This document shows positions 1-7,889 of a stretch of 46,118 bases of DNA, in pieces. Numbering within the stretch: the first letter of the stretch is position 1; every line of letters begins with the position of its first letter. Made by a program: the position numbers and the translations under genes. Below the pieces are notes generated by a model. The model was not told where the DNA came from. It did no database searches and worked only from the letters and a program-made list of their open reading frames with translations. The DNA comes from an uncultured Lachnospiraceae bacterium. Lineage in GTDB: Bacteria > Bacillota > Clostridia > Lachnospirales > Lachnospiraceae. The stretch is taken from NCBI GenBank assembly GCA_910586275.1, contig CAJUIM010000009.1, forward strand, positions 1 through 46,118. The letters run 5' to 3'.

Positions 1-160
1 GACCGACCAAGATAGCCCGTATGCTTGCGGAACAGCAAATCCCCACGCCGGGAACGCTGGAATACCGCCGGACGGGAAGCACCCGCCGCTACCACCCCGG
101 CTATGAGTGCAGGTGGGCGACAAACACCGTGGCGCATATCCTTGAAAACCGGGAATACAC
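1..160 (+). repeat. Direct repeat, left copy (recombinase segment)
   Basis: Bases 1-160 match 7930-8089 at a constant offset of 7929, with only a few differences (for example GCGGAA against GCCGAG near base 27). The left copy is cut by the window edge and may extend further. Both copies have the same orientation and lie within recombinase fragments. Confidence 0.93.
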
Positions 161-434
161 GGGCTGCCTTGTGAACTTCAAGACCGAGAAGCCGTCCTAC
201 AAGGTAAAGCACAGCGTAGAGAACCCCGTGGAGAAACAGGCGGTATTTGAGGATGAAGTGGGTTTGTTCTCCGGCATACTCTTTTGTGCCGATTGCGGCA
301 GCGTCATGTACCAGCAGAGATCCCAGACGGACAAACGGCGGCAGGACTGCTACATATGCGGCAGCTACAAGAAGCATTGCAAGATAGAATTGTGTTTTCT
401 CAACGGAGACGGTATAATGGTTGAAAGGCCATAG
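1..434 (+). pseudogene. Large serine recombinase fragment (TnpX/TndX-type), copy 1
   Basis: The reading frame is open from the window edge, so the true start lies outside or is lost. It shows the middle of a large serine recombinase: the recombinase domain around GPTKIARMLAEQQIPTPG and ENREYTGCLVNFK, then the zinc-ribbon start FCADCGSVMYQQR with further cysteines in CYICGSYKK. Compared with what I remember of this family, about 28 residues are missing between the FED and EVGLFSG segments. After CYICGSYKK the frame runs into unrelated residues and stops at 434. The catalytic N-terminal resolvase domain and the C-terminal coiled coil are absent, so it cannot be an active recombinase. A second fragment of the same gene lies at 7890-8102. 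Family assignment is firm; the exact parent element is inferred. Confidence 0.8.
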
Positions 435-482
435 AGCCGGGGCCGTTCCTGCTGGCACCAGCCCGGAAAGGTGGAGCAGTCT

Positions 483-572
483 ATGAATGACCAGATGGCC
501 TGGGTGGGACTGATGAATTGCTGTAAGGCCCGGGTAGAGGAGGTCATTTTTAGCGAACTGGTTTATTGCTAA
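483..572 (+). pseudogene. TnpV C-terminal remnant
   Basis: A 29-residue stretch beginning MNDQMAWVGLMNCCKARVEE and ending in SELVYC closely fits the remembered C-terminal end of TnpV, the small transposon-encoded protein of the Tn4451/Tn4453 group (QMxWVxxMNxxxxxxxEIxxxExIY). The frame upstream contains a stop at 432-434, so only the tail survives. It lies directly after a TnpX-type recombinase fragment, which fits a decayed Tn4451-like element. Identification rests on memory of the family. Confidence 0.5.
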
Positions 573-582
573 GAGTATCAAG

Positions 583-614
583 AACGCAGAGAGCGGTTGT
601 ACGTTCTCTGCGTT
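583..614 (+). terminator. Hairpin terminator after the transposon remnants
   Basis: A perfect 10-bp stem (AACGCAGAGA at 583-592 with TCTCTGCGTT at 605-614) has a 12-base loop and is followed by a TTCTT stretch. It separates the transposon remnants from the tetR promoter that begins 17 bases later. Confidence 0.75.
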
Positions 615-630
615 TTCTTAACCCGATATA

Positions 631-659
631 TTGACAAATCATATATACAGTGATAGAAT
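631..659 (+). promoter_or_regulatory. Promoter of the TetR-methyltransferase gene
   Basis: TTGACA at 631-636 and TAGAAT at 654-659 are separated by 17 bases, a near-consensus sigma-A promoter. The TetR-type palindrome at 664-680 begins five bases after the -10 box, so bound repressor would cover the start site. Confidence 0.82.
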
Positions 660-663
660 GACA

Positions 664-680
664 ACCGACAGATTGTCGGT
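664..680. promoter_or_regulatory. TetR operator, perfect palindrome
   Basis: ACCGACAGATTGTCGGT is a perfect inverted repeat of two 7-bp arms around GAT. It overlaps the expected transcription start of the tetR gene. A 15/17 copy lies before the exporter gene at 2049-2065, which points to one regulator acting on both promoters. Confidence 0.82.
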
Positions 681-700
681 ATATAGGGGGTGACAATAAA

Positions 701-2008
701 ATGCGCGTAGTGAAAGAAGCAAATGTGCGTAGGAACGAAATACTGGATGTAGCGGAACGGCTCTTTGGGACAAAGGGATTTGATGGCACCAGCACAACAG
801 ACATTCTCAATGAGATTGGCATTGCCAGAGGAACGCTTTATTACCACTTCAAGTCCAAGGAGGACATTCTGGATGCCATGATTGAGCGAATGACTGGCAG
901 TCTGGTGGCAAAGGCCAGCGAAATTGCCGGGAAGAAAGATGTGCCAGTATTACAGCGTTTGACACAGATGATGCTGGCGCTGAATGTAAATAACGATCTT
1001 GGGCATGAAATTATGGAGCAGGTGCATAAGCCACAGAACGCGCTCATGCACCAGAAGATGCAGGAGCGGCTGCTGGCCGGAGTGAACCCAATCGTTACCT
1101 CTCTGATCGAGGAAGGCATCGCCCAGGGGATTTGTCAAACAGACCATCCGGCAGAAGTAGCGGAAATGACCATGCTCTATTCCAGCACGGTATTTGATGA
1201 TCTGGCTGGGTATAGTGGGGAGGAACGACAGAGGAAGATCAGTGCGTTCATCTACAATCTGGAGCGGTTGCTGGGGATGGAACGGAATAGTCTGCGAGAG
1301 GTGATTCTCCCTATTTTCAGATATGATATGTTGGAAGAAATGACATCTTTTTTTGAAAATAGGCTGATGGGTTATGACGAGCACATGATAACCACAATTG
1401 AAGGTTCGGCGGAATTTTATAAATTTACAGCAGAACAATTACCTACTGCTGAATATTGCACAATATTGGATTTAGGATGTGGAACAGGTCTTGAATTGGA
1501 GGAATATCTTGTTCTTAACCCTTCTGCAAATATTACGGGTATTGATTTATCTAAAGGGATGCTGTCTGCACTTAAAAATAAATTCCCTAACAAGACGTTG
1601 AATTTAATTTGCGGCTCTTACTTTGATATACCTTTTGGAAATGAGCAGTTTGACGCTGCTGTTTCAGTCGAATCACTTCATCATTTTTCATCTGAACAGA
1701 AACAGTCTCTTTACAAAAGGCTTTTCGATTCGCTGAAAGTTTATGGCTATTTTATCCTTACCGATTACTTTGCCGAAAGCGAAGTACTTGAACAAGAATA
1801 TTTTGAAAATCTCCGGCAGTTAAAGTTGGAACAAGGCATTAGTGACAACAGATTTTACCATTACGATACTCCTCTTACCATCGGTCACGAAATGGAAATC
1901 TTGAAAGCAGTTGGTTTTTCGCGATGCGAAATACTGAAAAATTGGGGAGCAACATATACGATAAAAGCAAATAAATTCCCATTTAACGAGCAGTCATTCA
2001 AGGCGTAA
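701..2008 (+). CDS. TetR regulator fused to a SAM methyltransferase
   Basis: Residues 10-57 form a TetR_N helix-turn-helix (recognition region STTDILNEIGIARGTLYYHF). A TetR-like ligand domain follows to about residue 193. From about residue 208 to 425 the protein is a class I SAM-dependent methyltransferase: motif I LDLGCGTG near 257, the acidic GIDLSKGM loop, an FDAAVSVESLHHF motif and an ILTDYF strand. A lone TetR protein has about 190-200 residues, so 435 residues is a true in-frame fusion. Base composition becomes clearly AT-richer from about base 1320, which suggests the two halves have different origins. ATG 701 has AGGGGG 10 bases upstream. It probably represses itself and the exporter genes downstream. 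The methyl acceptor cannot be told from sequence; a small molecule or antibiotic is one possibility. Confidence 0.85.
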   Translation: MRVVKEANVRRNEILDVAERLFGTKGFDGTSTTDILNEIGIARGTLYYHFKSKEDILDAMIERMTGSLVAKASEIAGKKDVPVLQRLTQMMLALNVNNDLGHEIMEQVHKPQNALMHQKMQERLLAGVNPIVTSLIEEGIAQGICQTDHPAEVAEMTMLYSSTVFDDLAGYSGEERQRKISAFIYNLERLLGMERNSLREVILPIFRYDMLEEMTSFFENRLMGYDEHMITTIEGSAEFYKFTAEQLPTAEYCTILDLGCGTGLELEEYLVLNPSANITGIDLSKGMLSALKNKFPNKTLNLICGSYFDIPFGNEQFDAAVSVESLHHFSSEQKQSLYKRLFDSLKVYGYFILTDYFAESEVLEQEYFENLRQLKLEQGISDNRFYHYDTPLTIGHEMEILKAVGFSRCEILKNWGATYTIKANKFPFNEQSFKA

Positions 2009-2011
2009 AGT

Positions 2012-2033
2012 AAAGGAACCACCGAGTTCCTTT
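2012..2033 (+). terminator. Hairpin between tetR-methyltransferase and the MFS gene
   Basis: AAAGGAAC (2012-2019) pairs perfectly with GTTCCTTT (2026-2033) around a 6-base loop and is followed by ATTTTGC. It starts 4 bases after the stop codon and is probably a weak terminator or attenuator, making the downstream operator-controlled start important for exporter expression. Confidence 0.6.
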
Positions 2034-2048
2034 ATTTTGCAGTCAGAT

Positions 2049-2065
2049 ACCGACAGATAGACGGT
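2049..2065. promoter_or_regulatory. Second TetR operator copy before the exporter
   Basis: ACCGACAGATAGACGGT matches the operator at 664-680 at 15 of 17 positions; the left arm is identical. It lies 20 bases before the MFS start and just ahead of the ribosome site AAGGAGG (2070-2076). No clear -35/-10 pair was found here, so it may act as a roadblock or mark a weak promoter. Confidence 0.65.
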
Positions 2066-2084
2066 CTATAAGGAGGCAATCATT

Positions 2085-3323
2085 ATGAGAAAACAAAGCA
2101 ACTTTCCCAAATTCCTGCTGCTATGGGTGGGGGAGCTGATCTCCGCCGTTGGCGGCGGGCTGACCAGCTTCGGCTTGGGGGTATATGTGTTTCAGCAAAC
2201 AGGGAGTGCGGCCAGCATGGCGCTTGTTACGCTGTTGGCCTTTCTGCCCACATTGCTTTTAAGCGTCCCCGCCGGGGTGCTGGCAGACCGGTATGACCGG
2301 CGCTTGCTGATGATGCTGGGGGATGGCTGTTCGGCACTGGGCATCCTCTACATACTGCTGTGTATGACGCAGGGCCAAGCGGCGCTCTGGCAAATTTGCA
2401 TCGGCGTATTTGTCAGTTCCACCTTCTCCGCGCTGCTGGAGCCGTCCTACCGGGCCACCGTGACCGACCTGCTGACAAAAGAGGAATATTCCAAGGCCAG
2501 CGGGCTGGTGAGCCTTGCAGGGAGTGCCCGGTACTTGATCTCCCCTGTTTTGGCGGGCGCACTTCTGGCTGCCAGTGACATCAAACTGTTGCTAATCATC
2601 GACATCTGCACCTTTTTCCCCACTGTGTTTGCCGCAGCTTTTGTGCGGAAGGGCATTGCAAGAAAAGTGATGGAACACCAGGATTCCTTTATGGACAGTC
2701 TGCGGCAGGGCTGGCAGGCCGTTACTGGCAATCGCGGTATTCTGATTCTGATTACAATTTCCGCAGCTTTGACCTGTTTTATGGGTACGTTCCAAATCTT
2801 GGCGCAGCCGTTGATTTTGGACTTTGCCAACAGCACCACGCTGGGGATCGGAGAGACGGTCTGCGCCTTCGGGATGTTGGTGTCCAGCCTGTTCCTAGGA
2901 GCCAAAGGAATCCGGGAAGGTTACGTCAAAAAGCTGTGTCTGTCCCTACTGGCGGCGGGGATAGGCATGGTAGGATTCGGGCTGCGGGAGAACATCTATT
3001 TTATTTGCCTGTTTGGATTTTTGTTCTTTGCCACCCTGCCCTTTGCCAACAACTGTCTGGATTATTTAGTCCGTGTGAACATCCCGGACGACTTACAGGG
3101 GCGGGCTTGGGGCCTGATTGGTTTTCTATCGCAGATTGGCTATGTGGTGGCCTACGGCGCAGCAGGAGCAATGGCTGACGGTATTGCCGCCCGGTTTCAG
3201 ATTAGCGTAGGCCGGGGGGCGGCCTGGGTCATTATGGTGGCGGGTGTTCTGTTGGGGCTGACGGCGTTGCTTTTGTATTCATTCAGAAGTGTGAGAGCAC
3301 TGGAGGGAGGGGCAAAATGCTGA
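2085..3323 (+). CDS. MFS exporter, macrolide-efflux-like
   Basis: The 412-residue protein has about 12 hydrophobic segments and the MFS A-motif region GVLADRYDRRLLMMLGD after the second membrane segment. The opening FLLLWVGELISAVGGGLTSFGLGVYVF and overall size resemble the Mef/MFS_3 group of drug exporters. It should act in the cytoplasmic membrane as a proton-driven exporter of a toxic small molecule; the substrate is not deducible. It follows a TetR operator and its stop overlaps the next start by 7 bases, so it is translationally coupled to the ABC permease. Start ATG 2085 follows AAGGAGG at a good distance. Confidence 0.85.
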   Translation: MRKQSNFPKFLLLWVGELISAVGGGLTSFGLGVYVFQQTGSAASMALVTLLAFLPTLLLSVPAGVLADRYDRRLLMMLGDGCSALGILYILLCMTQGQAALWQICIGVFVSSTFSALLEPSYRATVTDLLTKEEYSKASGLVSLAGSARYLISPVLAGALLAASDIKLLLIIDICTFFPTVFAAAFVRKGIARKVMEHQDSFMDSLRQGWQAVTGNRGILILITISAALTCFMGTFQILAQPLILDFANSTTLGIGETVCAFGMLVSSLFLGAKGIREGYVKKLCLSLLAAGIGMVGFGLRENIYFICLFGFLFFATLPFANNCLDYLVRVNIPDDLQGRAWGLIGFLSQIGYVVAYGAAGAMADGIAARFQISVGRGAAWVIMVAGVLLGLTALLLYSFRSVRALEGGAKC

Positions 3324-5551
3324 AAAAATTGATCTGGAATGATGTGCGGCAAAACAAGCTGCTGTCCGCTGCCACGGTTTTCTTCATGGCTGTTTCCGCT
3401 ATGATGCTGTCTCTGACGGCACTGCTGTTTTCCAGCCTGCTGGGGTCAGTCAATGGACTGATGGAACAGGCGCAGGCCCCCGACCTTGTGCAAATGCACA
3501 CCGGCGAAATAACCGAGAGAGAAATCAGCGAATTTGCCGGGGAGCATCAGGAAATTGACCAGTGGCAGATCTGCCGGTTTCTGAATCTGGATAACGGTGA
3601 AGTCTCGCTAGGTGGTCACAGCCTGCTGGACAGCACCCAGGACAACGGCCTGTGCGTTCAGAGCGACCGATTTGACTATCTTCTGGACATGAACAACAAC
3701 CGTCCAAAGGTGCTGCCCGGACAGGTCTATGTCCCCATCTGCTATCGTACACGCTATGAACTGAACATCGGAGATACCATGGGGATCGACAGCGAGACAT
3801 TTACCGTTGCCGGGTTTCTGCGGGACGCGCAGATGAACTCCATGATGGCATCCTCCAAGCGGTTTCTTGTGAGCCAGTGGGACTATGAACGGCTGAAACC
3901 CTACGGCGAGGAAGAATATCTCATTGAATTTCTCTTGAAGGACAATGCAGACACCAATGCCCTCAGTACCGCATACACAAATCAGGAACTTCCGGCGAAC
4001 GGCCCCGCCATTACAAAGCCGTTGATCCGCATGATGAATGCACTGTCGGATGGAACGACGATTATAGTGATTTTTCTGGCGGCTGTCGTGGTACTGCTGG
4101 TTGCCTTGCTCTGCATCCGTTTTATTCTGTCCATCCGTATGGAGCGGGATAAGCGGGAGGTAGGGATGCTGAAAGCCTTGGGGATTGGAAAGGGAGAAAT
4201 CAAGCGACTCTACTTCTCAAAGTATATCCTGTTCTCCGTCTGCGGCGCTCTGCTGGGCCTTGGAGTTTCTGCAATCCTGCAAGAACCGCTGGAACGGCAG
4301 ATACGGGAACTGTACGGAACTTCTGACAACAGCGTACAGACGGCGGCACTCGCCCTTTGCGCCGCTGCTGTGGTGGAGGCTGTGATCCTGCTCTCTGTAT
4401 GGCACAACTTGAAAAAGACAGATCGATTATCTGCCTTGGCCGCTCTGTTCCCCGTCCGGGAGCAGAAGCAGAACTGGCGTCAATATCTGCTGATTGGCTT
4501 TGTGGCCGCTGCCTGTGCCTTTTTGATGCTGCTGCCGCAAAATCTGTACTCCACGTTGTCCTCTCCTTCGTTTGTTACCTATATGGGTATTGGGGACGCA
4601 GATATACGCATGGACATACGACAGGGGGCGGACATCAGCTTGACAACGGTTCAGCTTGCCGCTGACCTGGAGCGGGATGAGCAGGTAGAGCGATATGCCA
4701 TATTGCAAACCCAATCTCTCCCGGCAGTTACATCAGACGGCACGACCTGCAATCTGACCGTGGAAATGGGCAATCATACAATATTCCCTGTGCGGTATTT
4801 GGAGGGAGCACCGCCGGTCATGGACAATGAGATCGCGCTGTCCTCTTTGAACGCAAAAGAATTGGTCCTGTCCATTGGCGAACCTTTGCCGCTACAGATA
4901 GACGGCGAGGAAATACGCTGCACCGTTTGCGGGATATATTCTGACATCACAAACGGCGGGAAAACAGCGAAGATGAGCGGCAGGACGAACAACGCGCCTG
5001 TGATTTGGAGCGTCCTATATATTTCACTCAAAGACCGGTCAGCCAGTGCCTGGTGGATGGAAGCCTACGGTCAGACAGGGGCCGATGTGACGGATATTGA
5101 GGACTATGTGCGGGATACCTATGGGCCAACGCTGGCGCAGCTCCGTCTGGCTTCAAGGGGAGCCATGCTGATTGCCATGTTGGTGGCTTTTGTCGTGATT
5201 GCACTGTTTCTCCGTCTGATTGTGGAACGGAACCGTGACACGATCTCGCTGCAAAAGGCCCTGGGATTTACCAGCGGGGAGATTGGCCGCACCTATTGTC
5301 TGAAAGGCTTTCTCTCCGCTGTGGCAGGTATCATATCCGGGCTGCTCCTTGGCACTTTGCTGGGAGAGGGCCTTTGCGGAATTGTGCTGAAATCCTTTGG
5401 CGCGGACAGTTTCCGTTTTATCATCCGTTGGGATCGACTGCTGGTGGGAATCCCGGTTATTATTCTGGGAACAACGATATTAGCCGTTTTGGTGGGGACT
5501 GCGGAAGTTCAGCGCATCAAAGCCTACGAGTGCTGTACAGGGAGGGATTGA
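3317..5551 (+). CDS. FtsX/MacB-type ABC exporter permease
   Basis: The 744-residue protein has an N-terminal membrane segment (about residues 20-43), an extracytoplasmic region, a cluster of three membrane segments around 245-370, one near 390-405, a second extracytoplasmic region, and a final three-helix cluster near 615-735. The FtsX signatures MLKALGIGKGEIKRLYFSKY and LQKALGFTSGEIGRTYCLKG occur once in each half, as in duplicated FtsX-type permeases of the peptide/antibiotic export class. It overlaps the MFS gene by 7 bases and is followed after 3 bases by its ATPase. Function as an export or resistance pump is inferred from the family. Confidence 0.88.
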   Translation: MLKKLIWNDVRQNKLLSAATVFFMAVSAMMLSLTALLFSSLLGSVNGLMEQAQAPDLVQMHTGEITEREISEFAGEHQEIDQWQICRFLNLDNGEVSLGGHSLLDSTQDNGLCVQSDRFDYLLDMNNNRPKVLPGQVYVPICYRTRYELNIGDTMGIDSETFTVAGFLRDAQMNSMMASSKRFLVSQWDYERLKPYGEEEYLIEFLLKDNADTNALSTAYTNQELPANGPAITKPLIRMMNALSDGTTIIVIFLAAVVVLLVALLCIRFILSIRMERDKREVGMLKALGIGKGEIKRLYFSKYILFSVCGALLGLGVSAILQEPLERQIRELYGTSDNSVQTAALALCAAAVVEAVILLSVWHNLKKTDRLSALAALFPVREQKQNWRQYLLIGFVAAACAFLMLLPQNLYSTLSSPSFVTYMGIGDADIRMDIRQGADISLTTVQLAADLERDEQVERYAILQTQSLPAVTSDGTTCNLTVEMGNHTIFPVRYLEGAPPVMDNEIALSSLNAKELVLSIGEPLPLQIDGEEIRCTVCGIYSDITNGGKTAKMSGRTNNAPVIWSVLYISLKDRSASAWWMEAYGQTGADVTDIEDYVRDTYGPTLAQLRLASRGAMLIAMLVAFVVIALFLRLIVERNRDTISLQKALGFTSGEIGRTYCLKGFLSAVAGIISGLLLGTLLGEGLCGIVLKSFGADSFRFIIRWDRLLVGIPVIILGTTILAVLVGTAEVQRIKAYECCTGRD

Positions 5552-5554
5552 ACG

Positions 5555-6298
5555 ATGAAAAAGTTATTGCGGATAGAGAACTTGACAAAAGGACAAATTC
5601 TGCGCCAAATCACGTTTGATATGGAGCCAGGGGAAATGCTGGCGGTCATGGGGCCGTCCGGCTCAGGGAAATCAACGCTGCTCTACAACGTGGCCGGGAT
5701 GGATCAGCCCACGGCTGGGCAAGTTTGGCTTGGCGATGTGGAGATCACGAAGTTATCCGAGGATGAAAAGGCAAGGCTGCGGCTTCACCGCATGGGCTTT
5801 GTGTTTCAGCAGATGAATATGATGGCGAACCTGAATCTTTTGGATAATATTTTACTCCCGGCGGCACAGGCCAACAAGGGCAAGGGGCAAAAATCGAAAG
5901 AGGAACTGAACCTGCGGGCGCACAGACTTATGGAGAAGCTGGGGATCACCGGGCTGGAAAAGCGCACAATTACCCAGGTGTCCGGAGGCCAGCTCCAGCG
6001 TGCGTGTATCTGCCGCAGCATGATAAACGAGCCGGAAATTCTATTTGCCGACGAGCCGACCGGGGCACTGAACAAGAGCGCGGCAGGGGAGGTCATGGAG
6101 GAACTGGTCAAGCTGAACCGGGAGGGTACCACGATTTTGATGGTGACCCATGACAGCAGGATCGCCAGCAGCTGTGACCGGATCGTCTACTTGCTGGACG
6201 GTCAGATTTCCGCAGAGCTGACACTGGGAAAATCAATAGCCGTGGAGAAGCGTCGTGAGGAAAAGGTGGCAAGGTGGCTCATGGAGATGGGCTGGTAG
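5555..6298 (+). CDS. ABC transporter ATPase, LolD/MacB type
   Basis: The 247-residue nucleotide-binding protein has Walker A GPSGSGKST (33-41), Q-loop VFQQ (83-86), ABC signature VSGGQLQRA (142-150), Walker B ILFADEP (162-168) and H-loop THD (198-200). All catalytic elements are intact. It starts 3 bases after the permease stop with ribosome site GGGAGG inside the permease end, so the two form one pump. Membership in the LolD/MacB group follows from the ADEPTGAL motif and the FtsX partner. Confidence 0.92.
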   Translation: MKKLLRIENLTKGQILRQITFDMEPGEMLAVMGPSGSGKSTLLYNVAGMDQPTAGQVWLGDVEITKLSEDEKARLRLHRMGFVFQQMNMMANLNLLDNILLPAAQANKGKGQKSKEELNLRAHRLMEKLGITGLEKRTITQVSGGQLQRACICRSMINEPEILFADEPTGALNKSAAGEVMEELVKLNREGTTILMVTHDSRIASSCDRIVYLLDGQISAELTLGKSIAVEKRREEKVARWLMEMGW

Positions 6299-6399
6299 AT
6301 TGCCGTAATAAGAGTTTTTTAGGCAGTCTCAAAAATCGTTCTGACATCATAGAACAGTTTATAAAATTTCCATAAAAAAACAACTGGAAGTGCTTAACA

Positions 6400-6699
6400 A
6401 TGGAAAGAACAAATTTAGAATGGATATTCTGTCCTGTTTGCGGAAATAGCCGGAAAGCCTATCAAGCTGTCGGCGGATGTGTACGAGAGGTATTTTGCCG
6501 GTGTGAAGCCTGCGGATGTGGCTGGAATTGTGGAGGAAGCGCTGGCGGCATGGTTCGGGAAAGGGGGAGTGTATTATTTTCCATAAGCACAGGCCTCCCA
6601 GCCTTATCATCAGCATGGGAGGGCCGGAGTCTGGGGCAGGCGATACGGAGTATTATGGGGCATGATGTGTTCCAGATGAATGGGCGGAAATCTGTGTAG
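6400..6699 (+). pseudogene. Chimeric ORF beginning as a Cys-rich KTR protein
   Basis: The first 16 residues, MERTNLEWIFCPVCGN, match the start of Cys-rich KTR proteins found in conjugative and mobilizable elements. After CGN the expected KTR segment is replaced by unrelated sequence. In the next frame (about 6443-6580) there is a more protein-like stretch (KLSADVYERYFAGVKPADVA) ending YYFP then stop. The ORF is therefore probably a junction between two gene pieces rather than a functional protein. The second piece is not identified. Confidence 0.4.
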
Positions 6700-6746
6700 G
6701 ATTATAGCCTTGACAATTTTATATAAATTAAAGTCGAACTCCGGTA

Positions 6747-6980
6747 TTGTTCCTGAGTTTCTCTATAGTAAAAAGGGAGAATATATGGTATTATTGTGAA
6801 CGGGAAGTTGCAAATATGGTGAAGTGCCCGCAGATACCCAATGAGGTGGACGAGTGGCTGGATGGTTTCTACACCTTTTCCATTTATCAAGTCCTGCCGC
6901 AATTGATAGAACTGTGGGGCCTGAACGTAAAGACGGATGTGTAGGCTAAAAAAAACTTCGCCCAACTGAGCGGGAAATGA
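6747..6980 (+). pseudogene. Phage structural-protein tail with in-frame amber codon
   Basis: The frame reads VPNEVDE-like residues and FYTFSIYQVLPQLIELWGLNVKTDV, then TAG at 6942-6944, then AKKNFAQLSGK and TGA at 6978-6980. The sequence after the amber continues sensibly in the same frame, so the original gene probably read through as VKTDVEAKK (GAG to TAG). The final TGA overlaps the next ATG as ATGA. I read this as the remains of a short prophage tail-morphogenesis gene. The N-terminal part up to about 6800 is likely non-native. Confidence 0.45.
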
Positions 6981-7138
6981 CCACGCCGTTGTTCCTTCTG
7001 CGGTGTGTGCAGCTAGGGCTTTCGATGGCGGACTTGGTGCTCTCCATCGGGCTAATCAATGATATGTACTGTGAGAGCCGCAATGATTCATTTTCCTACG
7101 CTATACTTGGCGATCAGGCAGCAATGGATGCATTTTGA
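6977..7138 (+). CDS. Short phage tail-assembly-like protein, probably relic
   Basis: A 53-residue ORF starts MTTPLFLLRCVQLGLSMADL, continues GLINDMYCESRNDSFSYAILGD and ends AAMDAF. Its layout resembles small tail-assembly proteins of Firmicutes prophages (RCVQLGxSMxDLDxLTxGxVxDM...NDxxEYPxLATQxDFDxF). It overlaps the preceding gene by ATGA, the usual coupling in phage tail operons. No other phage genes lie nearby, so it is probably a leftover. Assignment rests on remembered family pattern. Confidence 0.45.
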   Translation: MTTPLFLLRCVQLGLSMADLVLSIGLINDMYCESRNDSFSYAILGDQAAMDAF

Positions 7139-7185
7139 TTGAAAAAACTTTTTCTGCTATAGTTGGGTATGTGTAGAAAAAGGCT

Positions 7186-7198
7186 GTCAAAATTTGAC
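7186..7198. promoter_or_regulatory. Short palindrome before the 7251 gene
   Basis: GTCAAAATTTGAC is a perfect 13-base palindrome around a central A, about 50 bases before the TTG start. It could be an operator; no partner regulator is known here. Confidence 0.3.
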
Positions 7199-7250
7199 GG
7201 CATTGAATATTTTGCCGGACAGGTCATAACCGAAATGGAGGAATACAGTC

Positions 7251-7775
7251 TTGGATAGGAATGTAAATATTATAACCGACTTAAACGGGAATAAAATTGT
7301 CCTGATTAATGATATTATTTTTAAAGGAAAAAGATCAGTGGATTGGGATGATGTGAAAGCATACCTTGAAGCCTATGTAGGTGAGTTTTATGAAATTGCC
7401 GATACAAAGGATATTATATACATCGGGAAAGAACTGCCGGATGAGTATTCCAGTTCCAGATATACCCATACTCTGAAAGGTGCAAATGCGAAAGCAAAGG
7501 CAAATGCGTCACAGGGAATACCAGAGATGCTTGAGATTGCAACTGGAAAACATTTCAGGGAGAATATGGGAGAAAAACACCGCAGGAATGCCGCCAATGG
7601 GTGGTACAGATATGATTCCCATTTTGCACTGCCTGTGTACGGCGATGATGGGGAAGTGGAACGGTATAATGTGTTCCATGCGTCTATGCTGATCCGGCAT
7701 GATGCAGACGGGAAAATGTATCTTTATGATATTATGGACATAAAAAAAGAAACGAGCAACCCTTTCGAACCATAA
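7251..7775 (+). CDS. Unknown 174-residue protein of mobile-element type
   Basis: The frame opens after a stop at 7227-7229 and contains no ATG before residue 90, so TTG 7251 must be the start; GGAGG at 7237-7241 lies nine bases before it. The protein is soluble and hydrophilic, with an AKAKANASQGIPEMLEIATG segment, a KHRRNAANGWYRYDSHFALPVY segment and a C-terminal FHASMLIRHDADGKMYLYDI block. It resembles conserved hypothetical proteins from prophages and integrative elements, but I do not recognise a function. It lies inside the block bounded by the recombinase repeats. Confidence 0.6.
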   Translation: MDRNVNIITDLNGNKIVLINDIIFKGKRSVDWDDVKAYLEAYVGEFYEIADTKDIIYIGKELPDEYSSSRYTHTLKGANAKAKANASQGIPEMLEIATGKHFRENMGEKHRRNAANGWYRYDSHFALPVYGDDGEVERYNVFHASMLIRHDADGKMYLYDIMDIKKETSNPFEP

Positions 7776-7889
7776 GGTTTTACTTGGCAAAAAACCCATC
7801 TCTTTTTTATAGTATAGGGGATGCTGAAATAGCTGTCAAGGATAAATTTCATATTTTTACATAGGCACTTTCCATAACAGCAGGTGTCT

